Virus record (IMG/VR): IMGVR_UViG_3300034954_001035
Coordinates: 1 to 22,282 of that record
Source: a virus
Strand: one strand, 5' to 3'
DNA length: 22,282 bases
Position numbers and translations under genes: made by a program. How positions within the stretch are numbered: the first letter of the stretch is position 1; the number at the start of each line of letters is the position of its first letter. The notes beneath the pieces were generated by a model. The model was given only the letters and a program-made list of their open reading frames with translations. It searched no databases and was not told the origin of the DNA. Of the stretch, positions 7,501-15,937 are shown piece by piece.

Positions 7501-10500
7501 TCTTGCTCTAACTATTGGAGCACATACTCTAACCACTGGAACTGGAGTAAAACTCAAGAATGAGTCGCTATTGTTCAAGTGTGCTATGGATGATTACACG
7601 AGTGTTCGTGCGTATCCAAGAGCTGCAACAACATATCAACCTACAGCATATGATGGTGGTAATTGTTCTGATGTTCTTGCAACTATCAACTCTCTAACAG
7701 ACATCCTATGTGATTCACTGAAGGCAGGTAATCTTGATAATCTACCTGCAATCAGTAATGGTCTGTGGGATTGTGCAAACGTTAGATCTTCTATTGAAAA
7801 CCTATTCGACATTCTTACTGATGCAATTACTGATGGCACACTAGCAGGTCTACCAAACCTCAACAAAGGTGACTTCACTGTTAACAATGAGGCATCTAAG
7901 TGCTTCCGTGATGTTTCCTACATTGTTGATGCTTTGGTCAATGACCTTAGACTTGGTGGAAATATTAACAGTATCCAAGCAGGTGAAGCATACTATGTTG
8001 GTAACAGTCTTGAGTACATTGATGGAGAGAAGACTGAGACTCTAGATGCATGGAACTACGTCGGTCAGATGGCAATTGCTGCCATGAGAAACTGGGATGT
8101 TCTAGTTCAAAATTGCACCACAACATCTGGTTCTGCTATCGTTGATGTTAATGATACCAATGGAATTATCATTGGTATGTCTGTCAAAGAATATGGTTCT
8201 GGTGATTATACAAATGGTGTTCTTAACTCTAACGCAACACCTAACTACAGCACTATTCCTGACGGAGCATATGTCAAGCGTATTGTAAGTAACACTCAAA
8301 TCGAACTTGGTGCTAAGAGTTCTAGATTTGGTGAAGGTGTTCTAGTAAATGCTCTAGCAAATAGTTCTACTATTGATCTCTACTTTGAACTAGAGAATGG
8401 CGTATGGGCAGATACTCTACCACAGAAAGATCTAACTGTATCTCCTGACACCACAGTCTCTCCAACTAACAGAGAGTGTTCTGGAACTGCTAATGCCATC
8501 ATCAACTTGACTGGTGTAATTACTACCATCATCAACACTGGTGTTGGAACTGTTACTAGACAAGAGCAGACACTTAATACTGCACTCCTAGCAAACAGAG
8601 CAACCATCTTCACTATTGATACTGGTGGTGCTGCTTCTAACCCACACAACTTTGAGACTGGAACACCAGTCAGACTGGTTCCACGTCCACGTTGGGATAC
8701 AATCACTCAGACATATGTTGATGTTGATAAGCGTCTTGTCAGACTACCTAATGGATTTGAAACTAATAAAACTTACTATGTAATTGCTCCTGGAAGAACA
8801 ACACGACCAGAAAATTACGCTAACTCTAGTGTCTTTGACCAGACAGCTACGACAAAACTGATGCTTGCAACCTCTAAAGAGAATGCAGCAGCAGGTATTT
8901 ACATCTATGCTTCTGAAACTGAATCTGTAGATCCTGATGTTGAAATCGATCTATATCAGTTTGTCCTCGATGAGAAATATGATCTACACAACTATAAGTG
9001 TAGTGTTTCTGCAAATGTTAGTGGTGGTATTCAAACTGATACAGCACACATCTTTGATATTCCAGTTCAGAACCAAAAAGATCCTCAGATCGTATTCTTC
9101 CGTACAATTCCTGGATCTTCTGATAGATTGCCATTAGTATCTACTATTGATCAACAGACAACACCTTACATCTCTATCCAAAGTGGAGCAGATGCTGGTA
9201 GAATTGATCCTAACATTGAATTCTATGTAAGATATATTTCTCCAAAGGTATTCAGGATTTATAGAACTCCTAGTGATGCAGAGAATAATACTAACCCAAT
9301 TACATTTGCTGGTGGTCAGTCTGATCAGTTTAACGTATTCTGTAACAAGCGCACATCACCAATCCGCTTCGACCCAACATTTACCAATACTTCTACTTCT
9401 GATGGTAAGTGGTATATCAACTGTGTTGATGAGTCATCTCTCCAAACTAATATCTTTAACAGAATTGGTCTTGCTGATTATGCTGGTAAGACGAAGACCA
9501 CTGACATGTGGTATACTCGTCTGACAGATGATAGAGATAAGGAAGATAGAACATATAAACTACGTTATGTCATTCCTTCTTACTTAACTAACGTTAGAGA
9601 TCCTATCAATGGATTTGTTGTTAAGACAAGAACTGATGATACTCGTAGATTAGTTCCACAGAAGATCTTGCTAAAACCAGTAGCAGGAAATGTATATGGT
9701 GCTAGATTCACCAACCCTGCTAGAACTAATGAATTTATTGGATGGCAGACATCTGATTTCCCTGCAGGTCTTGATCCTGCTGTAGAAGAATCATATGATC
9801 CATACAAGAAACCAGGAATTACAGATCCTGCATTTGAATATAGAGCATTTGCTAAGTTTGCTTCTGGTGTTCAGGCAACAATTCAATCTGGTCGTTATAT
9901 TGAAGATACTCTAGATCCTAGCATCAAGTATCTAGAACTTACTGTATTTGACCATGCAATTGATGTTGTCAACTTTGCTGGTCTTAAGAATGAGATTCTA
10001 ACAACAGTTAAGATTACTGCACCACAAGGTGGAGACTTCGTTGTTGATAAAACAGCAATCACTAGCAATAATGAAGTTCAGTTCACTGGAAATTCTTCTG
10101 GTAATGCTAACATTCATGCTTATTATACTGTAAATGGTGATCACTACTTGATCATTAAGAATATCAATAGTGGTATCCTTGAGTATAGTCAGTACACTAA
10201 CACAAGATTTACTCAGGGTAATGTCTTTGCTGACATGCTAGAGGATCAGGACAGTGGCAAATCACTACCTCTGAAAACTCATATCAAGAAAAATTTCCCA
10301 GAGTATTATTACAAGCAAAACGGCGCTAACGTTTATACCATCACTCCTGGTGATAGAATTACTGATAGTGCTGGTATTGAATACTATGTTGATTCTGTTG
10401 AGGATACTGGAGTTATTGAGGATACATTCTATGTCTTTGCAACAGAGACTATCCAGAAACGTATTCCTGGTCAGCAAGATGGTGTATACTATCTAACATG

Positions 10501-13500
10501 CTTACGTGGTAATATTTCTCCATTCCCAACTGGTGCTGGTGTAATCAATAACTTTAAGAAGTTTAAGTTCTCTCAACCAGTTTCTAGACTATATCCTCTA
10601 AACTATAGAAATGATCCTCTCTGGTTTAAGAAGTCTGGAACCACGACATCTGAGAAAGCATATTATGGAACTCTGATCGATCCACCAGCAACATTCTCTG
10701 CTGCTGACAACTATATCCATGGTCTTGTAACAACTAACGATTACAAGAATTCTGTAACCAAGGAATTGGCAGAGGATCTAACCAAGCAACCTGCATTTAC
10801 CGTCAACAACTATACTCTTGTAGCACAAGAGGGTAATGCAACTTCTGGTTCTGAAGATCGTCGTATTCCAATCGCTGGTGATAGCACAGTTGTTACGGAT
10901 CAGCGTTACTACGTTGAACTTCGCAGACCATCTATTGCTCGTGCTGGTAACCACACGTTTGAATACCTTGGTTTCGGTCCTGGTAACTACTCTACTGGTC
11001 TCCCAGCGCGTCAGGAAGTCGTCCTAACACCTGAAGAGGACTTCTACGCACAAAGTAAGAAACAAGACGGTGGTATCGTCTTCTACACAGGTATTAACTC
11101 ACAAGGTGACCTGTATATCGGTAACAGAAGAATCAATGCTATCACTGGTGAAGAAACGTTTATCGATTCTGCCACATTGGATGATGATGGAGAAGAGGAT
11201 GATACCGTAGGAGGTCTCGTTACTACCTTCGATACACCTGTAACGTTCAATAAGAACATTACGGTTATCGGTGGTGACGGACAACTAACAAACACATTCG
11301 AGTCTCCAATTCTCCTCAACGTTGCTGACAATGATCTAACAGAGAATCGTTCTCCTCTAATCATTAGTTCCATTGTTTCTCCTGTTGATCCTGTAACTCA
11401 AACAGAGCAGGATGAAGGTCTTGATAGATCTGCATTCCTACCATTTGATGCAGGTGACATTACAATCGGTAAGAACAGAGTTAATGCTGCTGTATTTGGA
11501 TTCAACCCACGCGGTAGAGGTCAGAAATATCAGATTCAGACACATACAGTTGCTGGAGCTGCATCTAACCTAACTCCTAATCAGGATACGTTAATCTCTG
11601 CTGGTGGAACTAGAATTCAGTCTGGTCAGTTTGTAAACTACGGTGGAGTACTTTCAAAACCTGGAGATATTCTACTCAAGGGTCTTGAGGTTGGTAAGAC
11701 TGGTGGACTTGGTTGGATTTACACCAACTACTATATTCAGATTATTGCTGGTAGTAACCAAGCAATTTCTACAATTCAGTTTATCCCTGGAACTGGAATC
11801 ACATATGTTAAGTTGACATTTGTTGATGCTGGAACTGGATTAGATATTACTAATGCAAACCTTGGTATCACTAGTGGTGCTCAAATTAGACTTAATAACT
11901 ACTATCCAGATACCAGATTGAATGCTGTCTGGGATATCGTTGATTATCCTGGTGATGCATTCCAGACTACTGATAACTATCTCTACTTCCAAATCAATTT
12001 TGTTGTAGGCGCTGCAACTGAGTCTTGGCCAACTATTGTTTCCAACACTCCAACTGGCAATGATGATCCTACCATTGAATTCTCTGGTTCTGGTTCACAG
12101 TGGAAAGAGTTTGGTATCATTGGTGGTGAGGCACTTAGAACTGACACTGAATCAATTGGTGATTATAAGTTAGGTATTAACACTATTGCAAGAGCTGCAC
12201 ATGATGCATGTGAAACTGCATTTGTTTCTAATGAAACAGATCCTCGTGCTAACCTTGACGTTGTTGGCACAGCATTTATCAGTGGTAGATCAGTTCTTAA
12301 CTGGCTCAATGAAACTGGCACAACTAAGTCAGTTGTCCCAAGTGATAATGCATTCCTAGTTGGTGGTAACAGTGCGCTTCCAAATGAAAAAGCAGTATTC
12401 CGTGTTTCTACTTCTGCTGTAGATGGAACAGGTAAGATTGGTATTAATACCACTGTTGCTCAGATGAGCAGTCTTGCTACTGACATCGTAATGGTTGGTA
12501 CTACCACATTTGTTGGTAATTCTACAATCAATGGAAGTCTACAAATTCTAGTTGGACAGTTAGATACGACTAGCACAACTGTTGACCTGATGAATACACC
12601 TACTACGGTGAGATTCGCAATGGCAGCACAAACGCTAGAAGTTGCAAATGCTACCACAAATACTGGTAATAACGTTATCAATATTGCTAACTATAGCAAC
12701 AATTCAAGTTTCAGTCTTGGTAATGTTGCAGCAATTACTGAGTTCAATGTTCATAGAGGTTCTCAAACTGCAGATGTTAACATTGCAACAGTTGGTAATG
12801 CGGATGCATCTTACAATGCAACATTAAATCTTGGTGGTGCATTTGCTAACTCTGCTTCTATCACTAATATCAAGACTAGAAACATCTTCTTAGATGGTGA
12901 TGTCAACGTTGGTTCTGGACTAACTGCTGGTTCTGGTGTTGGTAAACTATATTCTCTCAACACTCAGTTTGACCTACTATCTGCTAGTGGTGGTCCATCT
13001 GTTGTTAAGTTCGCTGCTACTGCTGCAGACCTTACAATGGGTGCTCAAGGTGGAACAACTACCATCAATAACGCACTAACAGTTAAAGCAAGATCCGACT
13101 TCTTCGGTGACATGTTGCTAACTGGTGGTCTTAACGCTGGTGGTGTTGAGGTTGACAGAGGAGTCTTTGGAACAACTCCTGCCGCTCAGGCAGCAGGTGG
13201 TCTACCTTCTAACTTTAACATTGACCTTTACAGAAAGGTTGATATCAGTAAGACTCTTGATACTGGTGGTTTCGCAACTCTATCTGCAACAGAAGAGTTT
13301 ATTAGACTAAATGCACCAGTATTAGCAGGTCAGATTGCAATTGGTGATTATCTACTTCTTGACGAATCTGCAGCATTCACTGGATCTCCTGGTGGATATA
13401 CTCCAGATGAAGATAGATCTGAGATTGTAAGAGTTATTGAACTAACAAACCTTACTAACAGTGGTGATGCACAAGGTATTCGTGTTAAGGTAACTCGTGG

Positions 13501-14668
13501 TGTTGACGGTACAACTGCTCAAACACACCCTGACAATCTACCAATCTTCAAACTTAATAAGAGTGCTGACGTAAGTTATCTTCTTACGAGCATTACTAAT
13601 GTCGATACTCAGTTATCAACTGCTGAATTTGGTGGATCTCTATTGGTAGGTGATTTCCTCAGACTGAATGATGGAGAATATACAAAGGTCACTTCGATTA
13701 TTGCCTCTCAGACATCTATCAAGTCCCTGAAGGTTAATGATGGTGGTAACCCTGCTGTCCTAGCATTTAGTGTTGAATCTACTACTGGTAACACTTATAT
13801 CAGAGGTAATACTGAAGTTCATGCAGACTTGACACTAGTTGGTTCTGCAACAACTGGAGATCAGATGTTCACCATTAACAATGGTGAGTCTTCTCCAACA
13901 ACTGTATTTGATGTTGATAGTTCTGATGGTGACACTAGAATCCTTGGTGATTTGAGTGTTGGTGCTGGATTCAATAAACTAACAGTTGATGCATCTAATG
14001 GCAACACAGTATTGAATGGTGGTGACTTTACCATCTTTGATAGTGCAGGAACTGGACAGAAACTGAAACTCACCAATAATACTGGTGATCTAACAATCTC
14101 TGGTCTATACACAAGCACTGCTACAACTGGTGTTAACACATTTGCTAGTGATCTTCGCCTGAATGGTGGTGATCTACAAGTCTACTCTGGTAGTGATAAG
14201 AGATTCCAAGTTAATAACTCTGGAACGATCGATCTTGGTGGTGTTGACTACATGTTCGGTCCAACTGGTGCGAGACGCTGGGATTACTTCAATATCACAT
14301 CTGGTGATGGTGGAATCTTACAAGCTAACATTAACCTATTCGTCAATCCAAATGGTGATCTATATGTTAAACTGCCAACTAACCCAAGATCGGGTGATAT
14401 GGTAAGATTCATTGATCTTGGTGGTAACTTGAAGTACGACTTGAAACTTGTAATTCGTGCAGCAACTGGTGTTGCTATTCAAGGTGACTCTACTAACATC
14501 GCTGCTTCTGTAACTGGTGTTGACCTTACTAACCACAACGGTGGTGAATTGATTGTAACTACACCAAATGCCGCACTTGGACTAGTATATGCAGGTGCTC
14601 TAAATAATAATGGACAGTCTTCGGGAGTCCCAAGTTCTGCCCAAGGTTGGTGGTTGATGGAAATCTAA
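1505..14668 (+). CDS. Giant modular tail-fibre-like virion protein (4387 residues)
   Basis: This is probably a tail-fibre or fibre-like structural protein acting at adsorption. The N-terminus (residues 12-85) has the pattern YVSPDDFNATD, then SPVTPFKSIQRAF and IMLMPGIHYID, like the start of right-handed beta-helix (pectate-lyase-like) domains. Residues about 660-2350 hold repeated units: seven Cys-Arg-Asp modules, three to four tandem 43-residue units, and several YDP-type beta modules. Residues 2350-3200 form a long mixed section I cannot assign. From about 3200 the protein is beta-rich with short fibre-like repeats (GDLxV, LNGGDL). It ends GWWLMEI. I see no enzyme active site, signal peptide or membrane segment. 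It follows the late promoter with a weak Shine-Dalgarno (AGAGTAA). Its stop lies three bases before the next gene. Comparable very large fibre-like genes occur in cyanomyoviruses. The fibre role is inferred from neighbours and composition. Confidence 0.8.
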   Translation: MPLTRLDNLISSKTGKYLYVSPDDFNATDALSNRGNSPVTPFKSIQRAFLEIARYSYLPGFGNDRFDQFSIMLMPGIHYIDNRPGLGDTANIAEFGFDPANNAWTDNSILDISNPDNVLYKFNNTEGGAIIPRGSSLVGYDLRRTVVRPLYVPDPAVTEREIPRSAIFNVTGGCYFWQFTIKDGQTTSESPLYNSSEGTGKVYYDPTDFTKLAAPNYSHHKLTVFEYADTEELSLFYRKISKAFKQYQPSIDLPGEFDFRVQENRIVGPLSDSRVIESLKVTDNSAGNNPQIPASTSEIEVTTKVDHGYFQGQFVAIANTEIDDVLEGIFPIKAIDQNDARKFTYEVPFVATAIGTNIQSGKILNAGSSPALGQNAQTLAEVDSVESASPYVFNVSIRSTWGICGIWANGLKATGFKSMVIAQYTGVSLQKDDRAFIRYDEYSNTWNQASLTDAFATVPYHTKGDSYWKDEWRNFHVRASEDAFIQNVSIFAVGFADHFLMESGGDMSITNSNSNFGNTSLHAIGFKGFAFNQDKGGYIDAIIPPKQVVDTVANTERINYYTIDVQGTRAGNNTTKLFLGSDELKNPLERPAATITGFRIGAKSNEKLYFKGAASSVGDTYNVELEPTGFVKYVAKGSLLTPTGFAANNNYADAANLIESNRRMIQEEVFGYILEKYPRLQSIPYVNPGLNPAGNRYFDGRNLILANRQWIIDESFADTTRTFGTTFINAITNGEEKCKRDIGLIVDAIAEDLRDGGNSNIIAATRTYFDGAGSPLTNGLAGEEQYSVYAFNRARDYCKKAIANLLPIKADLYDPDSNSIYFNGNTPKYPDFVQGKGKTGSQAELDGDTTNGVTIDLAIKQDPAGRNKDARNRIEANKEFILDAALAEVSVYHPDFYIPGDTQTNAQSRLADAFRMIRRNSSEIRDKALASIALNHPNFYIDGDQQTDEGSRYASAYRLILNNRAQIVDTALAEITVGHPDFYIPGDQQTDERSRYADGYRLIQQNKSDIVDVAWTNMIATYPAVASTELKCKRDIGIFVDAVSLDLFVGGNKYARKFAQEYFDVNGNPLVNGLVGEEAESILAFNNAKDQMKLAVANQLAITDLTVTEGPATYGGSGGNVSRTNSGACADVQSAIETLTNIITTPINDGNLNSLPAETPYIAGPGEDKCRRDIGIFVDSLALDLFCKGNVYTYRFAAEYFENATTPITNGVVGEEAPTVTALNKAVEMIKKALTNQLYEKDLFRTADNAPGSVYGQVSKDFTPHGAIYDPATGSLLLDIANHGLSIGDRVKIADNGLTFTCTQDNNQTNHTYPRTTDPASGQYLEITAAATDTITVNVGASPAGQQYPHTFVSALAGCVNFAGNTANQNNAQNALCSDVQAAADTLGGIATTIITAGNLNSMPIEVNYGTGRGPGEIKCARDLGYFIDAVSVDMFIAGNRHIRSFTEQYFTNATTPLSNGLVGEEAESVTAFNTAIAEMKKAITNQLYYKDLTVTAGEATYGGGGGTIANTNTGACADVQATLQTLGEIATDAITNGNIQGGIWSTPVNEGAFLAGEAKCRRDLKIVIEAIAQDLWFGGNEYTVSVTKEYFYQNQLISNGVDNEVDPSITAFKRAEELMQRAANNVYYDRDLDITLDQTGDPPIVGNIECDAHDMVIENIDFIAAEAYERMLAAYPSYTPSTGNTAQDCRDDVVSVLKEVMWDVKFGGNYKTYDAAKIYVDNYDYRTGTAVSTFLDPERDEARKVFLEAKNIAMQVIKNETVSVSAGNSLTQVIDTTIVEDWDATELLPKCGSAVAAVDTLMGIIIQAIGTDAGVGNLNGITRTVPGTTSDPAWNTSLNITATTATSITLDVGASPAGQQYAHQFVSAATGAVVSGGNYLHRFVSAAGNAVSILNGSPLTPINATYNAVSGDMVLYFATAHGVTTSDQLSIAANSLTFKCEMDNFTADKTYPRATDPIIGQNIAITAVTSTSITVNVGTSPLVEHNVTNAIYDPASGSLALTIGAHTLTTGTGVKLKNESLLFKCAMDDYTSVRAYPRAATTYQPTAYDGGNCSDVLATINSLTDILCDSLKAGNLDNLPAISNGLWDCANVRSSIENLFDILTDAITDGTLAGLPNLNKGDFTVNNEASKCFRDVSYIVDALVNDLRLGGNINSIQAGEAYYVGNSLEYIDGEKTETLDAWNYVGQMAIAAMRNWDVLVQNCTTTSGSAIVDVNDTNGIIIGMSVKEYGSGDYTNGVLNSNATPNYSTIPDGAYVKRIVSNTQIELGAKSSRFGEGVLVNALANSSTIDLYFELENGVWADTLPQKDLTVSPDTTVSPTNRECSGTANAIINLTGVITTIINTGVGTVTRQEQTLNTALLANRATIFTIDTGGAASNPHNFETGTPVRLVPRPRWDTITQTYVDVDKRLVRLPNGFETNKTYYVIAPGRTTRPENYANSSVFDQTATTKLMLATSKENAAAGIYIYASETESVDPDVEIDLYQFVLDEKYDLHNYKCSVSANVSGGIQTDTAHIFDIPVQNQKDPQIVFFRTIPGSSDRLPLVSTIDQQTTPYISIQSGADAGRIDPNIEFYVRYISPKVFRIYRTPSDAENNTNPITFAGGQSDQFNVFCNKRTSPIRFDPTFTNTSTSDGKWYINCVDESSLQTNIFNRIGLADYAGKTKTTDMWYTRLTDDRDKEDRTYKLRYVIPSYLTNVRDPINGFVVKTRTDDTRRLVPQKILLKPVAGNVYGARFTNPARTNEFIGWQTSDFPAGLDPAVEESYDPYKKPGITDPAFEYRAFAKFASGVQATIQSGRYIEDTLDPSIKYLELTVFDHAIDVVNFAGLKNEILTTVKITAPQGGDFVVDKTAITSNNEVQFTGNSSGNANIHAYYTVNGDHYLIIKNINSGILEYSQYTNTRFTQGNVFADMLEDQDSGKSLPLKTHIKKNFPEYYYKQNGANVYTITPGDRITDSAGIEYYVDSVEDTGVIEDTFYVFATETIQKRIPGQQDGVYYLTCLRGNISPFPTGAGVINNFKKFKFSQPVSRLYPLNYRNDPLWFKKSGTTTSEKAYYGTLIDPPATFSAADNYIHGLVTTNDYKNSVTKELAEDLTKQPAFTVNNYTLVAQEGNATSGSEDRRIPIAGDSTVVTDQRYYVELRRPSIARAGNHTFEYLGFGPGNYSTGLPARQEVVLTPEEDFYAQSKKQDGGIVFYTGINSQGDLYIGNRRINAITGEETFIDSATLDDDGEEDDTVGGLVTTFDTPVTFNKNITVIGGDGQLTNTFESPILLNVADNDLTENRSPLIISSIVSPVDPVTQTEQDEGLDRSAFLPFDAGDITIGKNRVNAAVFGFNPRGRGQKYQIQTHTVAGAASNLTPNQDTLISAGGTRIQSGQFVNYGGVLSKPGDILLKGLEVGKTGGLGWIYTNYYIQIIAGSNQAISTIQFIPGTGITYVKLTFVDAGTGLDITNANLGITSGAQIRLNNYYPDTRLNAVWDIVDYPGDAFQTTDNYLYFQINFVVGAATESWPTIVSNTPTGNDDPTIEFSGSGSQWKEFGIIGGEALRTDTESIGDYKLGINTIARAAHDACETAFVSNETDPRANLDVVGTAFISGRSVLNWLNETGTTKSVVPSDNAFLVGGNSALPNEKAVFRVSTSAVDGTGKIGINTTVAQMSSLATDIVMVGTTTFVGNSTINGSLQILVGQLDTTSTTVDLMNTPTTVRFAMAAQTLEVANATTNTGNNVINIANYSNNSSFSLGNVAAITEFNVHRGSQTADVNIATVGNADASYNATLNLGGAFANSASITNIKTRNIFLDGDVNVGSGLTAGSGVGKLYSLNTQFDLLSASGGPSVVKFAATAADLTMGAQGGTTTINNALTVKARSDFFGDMLLTGGLNAGGVEVDRGVFGTTPAAQAAGGLPSNFNIDLYRKVDISKTLDTGGFATLSATEEFIRLNAPVLAGQIAIGDYLLLDESAAFTGSPGGYTPDEDRSEIVRVIELTNLTNSGDAQGIRVKVTRGVDGTTAQTHPDNLPIFKLNKSADVSYLLTSITNVDTQLSTAEFGGSLLVGDFLRLNDGEYTKVTSIIASQTSIKSLKVNDGGNPAVLAFSVESTTGNTYIRGNTEVHADLTLVGSATTGDQMFTINNGESSPTTVFDVDSSDGDTRILGDLSVGAGFNKLTVDASNGNTVLNGGDFTIFDSAGTGQKLKLTNNTGDLTISGLYTSTATTGVNTFASDLRLNGGDLQVYSGSDKRFQVNNSGTIDLGGVDYMFGPTGARRWDYFNITSGDGGILQANINLFVNPNGDLYVKLPTNPRSGDMVRFIDLGGNLKYDLKLVIRAATGVAIQGDSTNIAASVTGVDLTNHNGGELIVTTPNAALGLVYAGALNNNGQSSGVPSSAQGWWLMEI
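4112..4570 (+). repeat. Tandem 43-residue repeats within the giant fibre
   Basis: Three full units and a partial fourth with a 129-base period. The core HPDFYIPGD (HPNFYIDGD in the second unit) begins at 4181, 4310 and 4439. Each unit continues QTxxxSRxADAYRLI, then a helix with N and I before ALAEI. A looser, older relative of the helix (NLIESNRRMIQEEVF and NLILANRQWIIDESF) lies upstream near 3470-3650. Confidence 0.85.
5300..7630 (+). repeat. YDP-type beta modules within the giant fibre
   Basis: A module with the order IYDPxTGSLxL, LTFKC or LTFTC, YPRxTDP, ITVNVGxSP begins at 5300, 7214 and 7472 (the last lacks its second half). A copy of only the second half begins at 7019. The first copy sits inside one Cys-Arg-Asp unit, between its helical part and its CSDVQ segment. 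The pattern suggests shuffling of whole domains. Confidence 0.75.
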
Positions 14669-14671
14669 CAC

Positions 14672-15937
14672 ATGGCAAATTACGGCGCTTTAAAAACTAT
14701 GAAAGCGGCAGCCATTGGCACTATCATGCCGTGGACTGGCGCTTTAACTAAAATCCCTGCAGGATGGTTGATTTGTAATGGAAATGAAGTTGAAGCAGGA
14801 TCGTATCCCCTTTTAGCACAAGCAATTGGGGATACGTACGGTGGTGTTGGATTTACACCAGATGATTTCCCAGTATATCAAAACCAAACAATTTTTTTAC
14901 CAGATATTAGTCAGAGAGCACTAGCAGATTACGACACTTCATATTTCGGATCTGGTGCTATCGATGCAAACATTGATACTTCTGAGGCATCAGCATCTGT
15001 TGCTGGATTTATTGGAGCAAATACAGACAATGGTGTAAGGACTAATATCCCTGATGCATACACAGACATTGTTTTTAACTATACTCCAGAAAATGACTTC
15101 TCTGGAACTATTGAGGAGATGACATATAATCCTGGTTTTGGATCTAGGACAGTTTATACTGCACCTAGAAAACTAGGTAGAAGACATGTTCCTATTCATG
15201 GTCACCCAACAGAATTTGCTTCAATTATTGGTAATGACTCATCCAGACCTGGAGCAGGTGTCTCTTGTTCTAGGGAAGTTAATTACAATATTTTTAAGGC
15301 AGGAAGTGATGACTTCTTAGACGGAGCACAGGTTGATATTTCTATTGAAATGCCTTCTGGAACTGGATTAGGTAATGGGTCAGCTGGTGTTATTCTTGCA
15401 AACATCGATGCAGAAGCACCAGGACCAAACTTAAAACCAAGAAATGCTACATCACATGGTATTTCTAACTGGATTGGATCTGCAGATGCTCCTGATCCAC
15501 CAGACCCATATGGATCACCAAATAATAGTCCAGCACATAATAGAAGATTCAATCAGTCAGATACTGCGCCATATGCTCTAGGTGGTGGAAACATATCTAC
15601 AGAGCATATTAACTATGATGATGGTGATGCAAATACTGGTGATGGATCAAGTTCGGATCAACATAGACCATTTGAGGTATTTTTTAATCACTCTGGAGTT
15701 AGTTTCAATAAAACTACCCCAGGTGTAGGAGTTTTTGATACGATTGATGCACATGATCATGGAAGTTTCCAAGTTGATTTGGATAGAGAGAACTCAAGTT
15801 TGAGAATGCCAGGATTGATCTCTTTGAACAATATTACTGCAAATATTACTCCAAATAACCTTGATAGAGCACTAAATATCAATGTTAACCTAGCAACCCC
15901 CAAACTCATCGTTCTATACATCATCAGGGCATACTAA
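14672..15937 (+). CDS. Tail-collar-domain fibre protein, first of three
   Basis: The 421-residue protein starts with a phage tail-collar domain like that of T4 gp12 and the microcystin-dependent-protein family: GTIMPWTG at residues 17-24, PAGWLICNG, then YPLLAQAIGDTYGG and FLPDISQRALADYD. The remainder is Gly/Asn/Asp-rich and probably forms a trimeric beta tip. Two His-x-His motifs are present, H176-G-H178 and H361-D-H363. In T4 fibre tips such motifs bind metal ions along the trimer axis. It ends IVLYIIRAY, like its two downstream relatives. The gene starts three bases after the giant fibre stop and its own stop overlaps the next start (TAATG), so translation is probably coupled. It is likely a fibre-tip or receptor-binding component. 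Which fibre it belongs to is unknown. Confidence 0.85.
   Translation: MANYGALKTMKAAAIGTIMPWTGALTKIPAGWLICNGNEVEAGSYPLLAQAIGDTYGGVGFTPDDFPVYQNQTIFLPDISQRALADYDTSYFGSGAIDANIDTSEASASVAGFIGANTDNGVRTNIPDAYTDIVFNYTPENDFSGTIEEMTYNPGFGSRTVYTAPRKLGRRHVPIHGHPTEFASIIGNDSSRPGAGVSCSREVNYNIFKAGSDDFLDGAQVDISIEMPSGTGLGNGSAGVILANIDAEAPGPNLKPRNATSHGISNWIGSADAPDPPDPYGSPNNSPAHNRRFNQSDTAPYALGGGNISTEHINYDDGDANTGDGSSSDQHRPFEVFFNHSGVSFNKTTPGVGVFDTIDAHDHGSFQVDLDRENSSLRMPGLISLNNITANITPNNLDRALNINVNLATPKLIVLYIIRAY

Larger units (their letters stand above)
3713..8110 (+). repeat. Seven Cys-[KR]-RD helical modules within the giant fibre
   Basis: A motif like KCxRDIGxFVDAxxxDLxxGGN recurs with its cysteine at residues 738, 1032, 1170, 1420, 1561, 1690 and 2133. 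In the better copies it is followed by a YF segment, NGxVGEEAxSVxAFN and KKAxTNQLYxKDL, and then a second cysteine segment (CADVQ or CSDVQ) ending in GNL. The best-preserved units are about 130-140 residues long. Composition looks alpha-helical, in contrast to the beta-rich rest of the fibre. Copies are divergent, so duplication is mostly old. Confidence 0.75.

Noticed and set aside
3713-8110. CRISPR array or DNA-level tandem repeat as explanation for the periodic pattern
   Set aside because: The repeats are in frame, of protein-domain size, diverged at the DNA level, and not separated by constant-length spacers.
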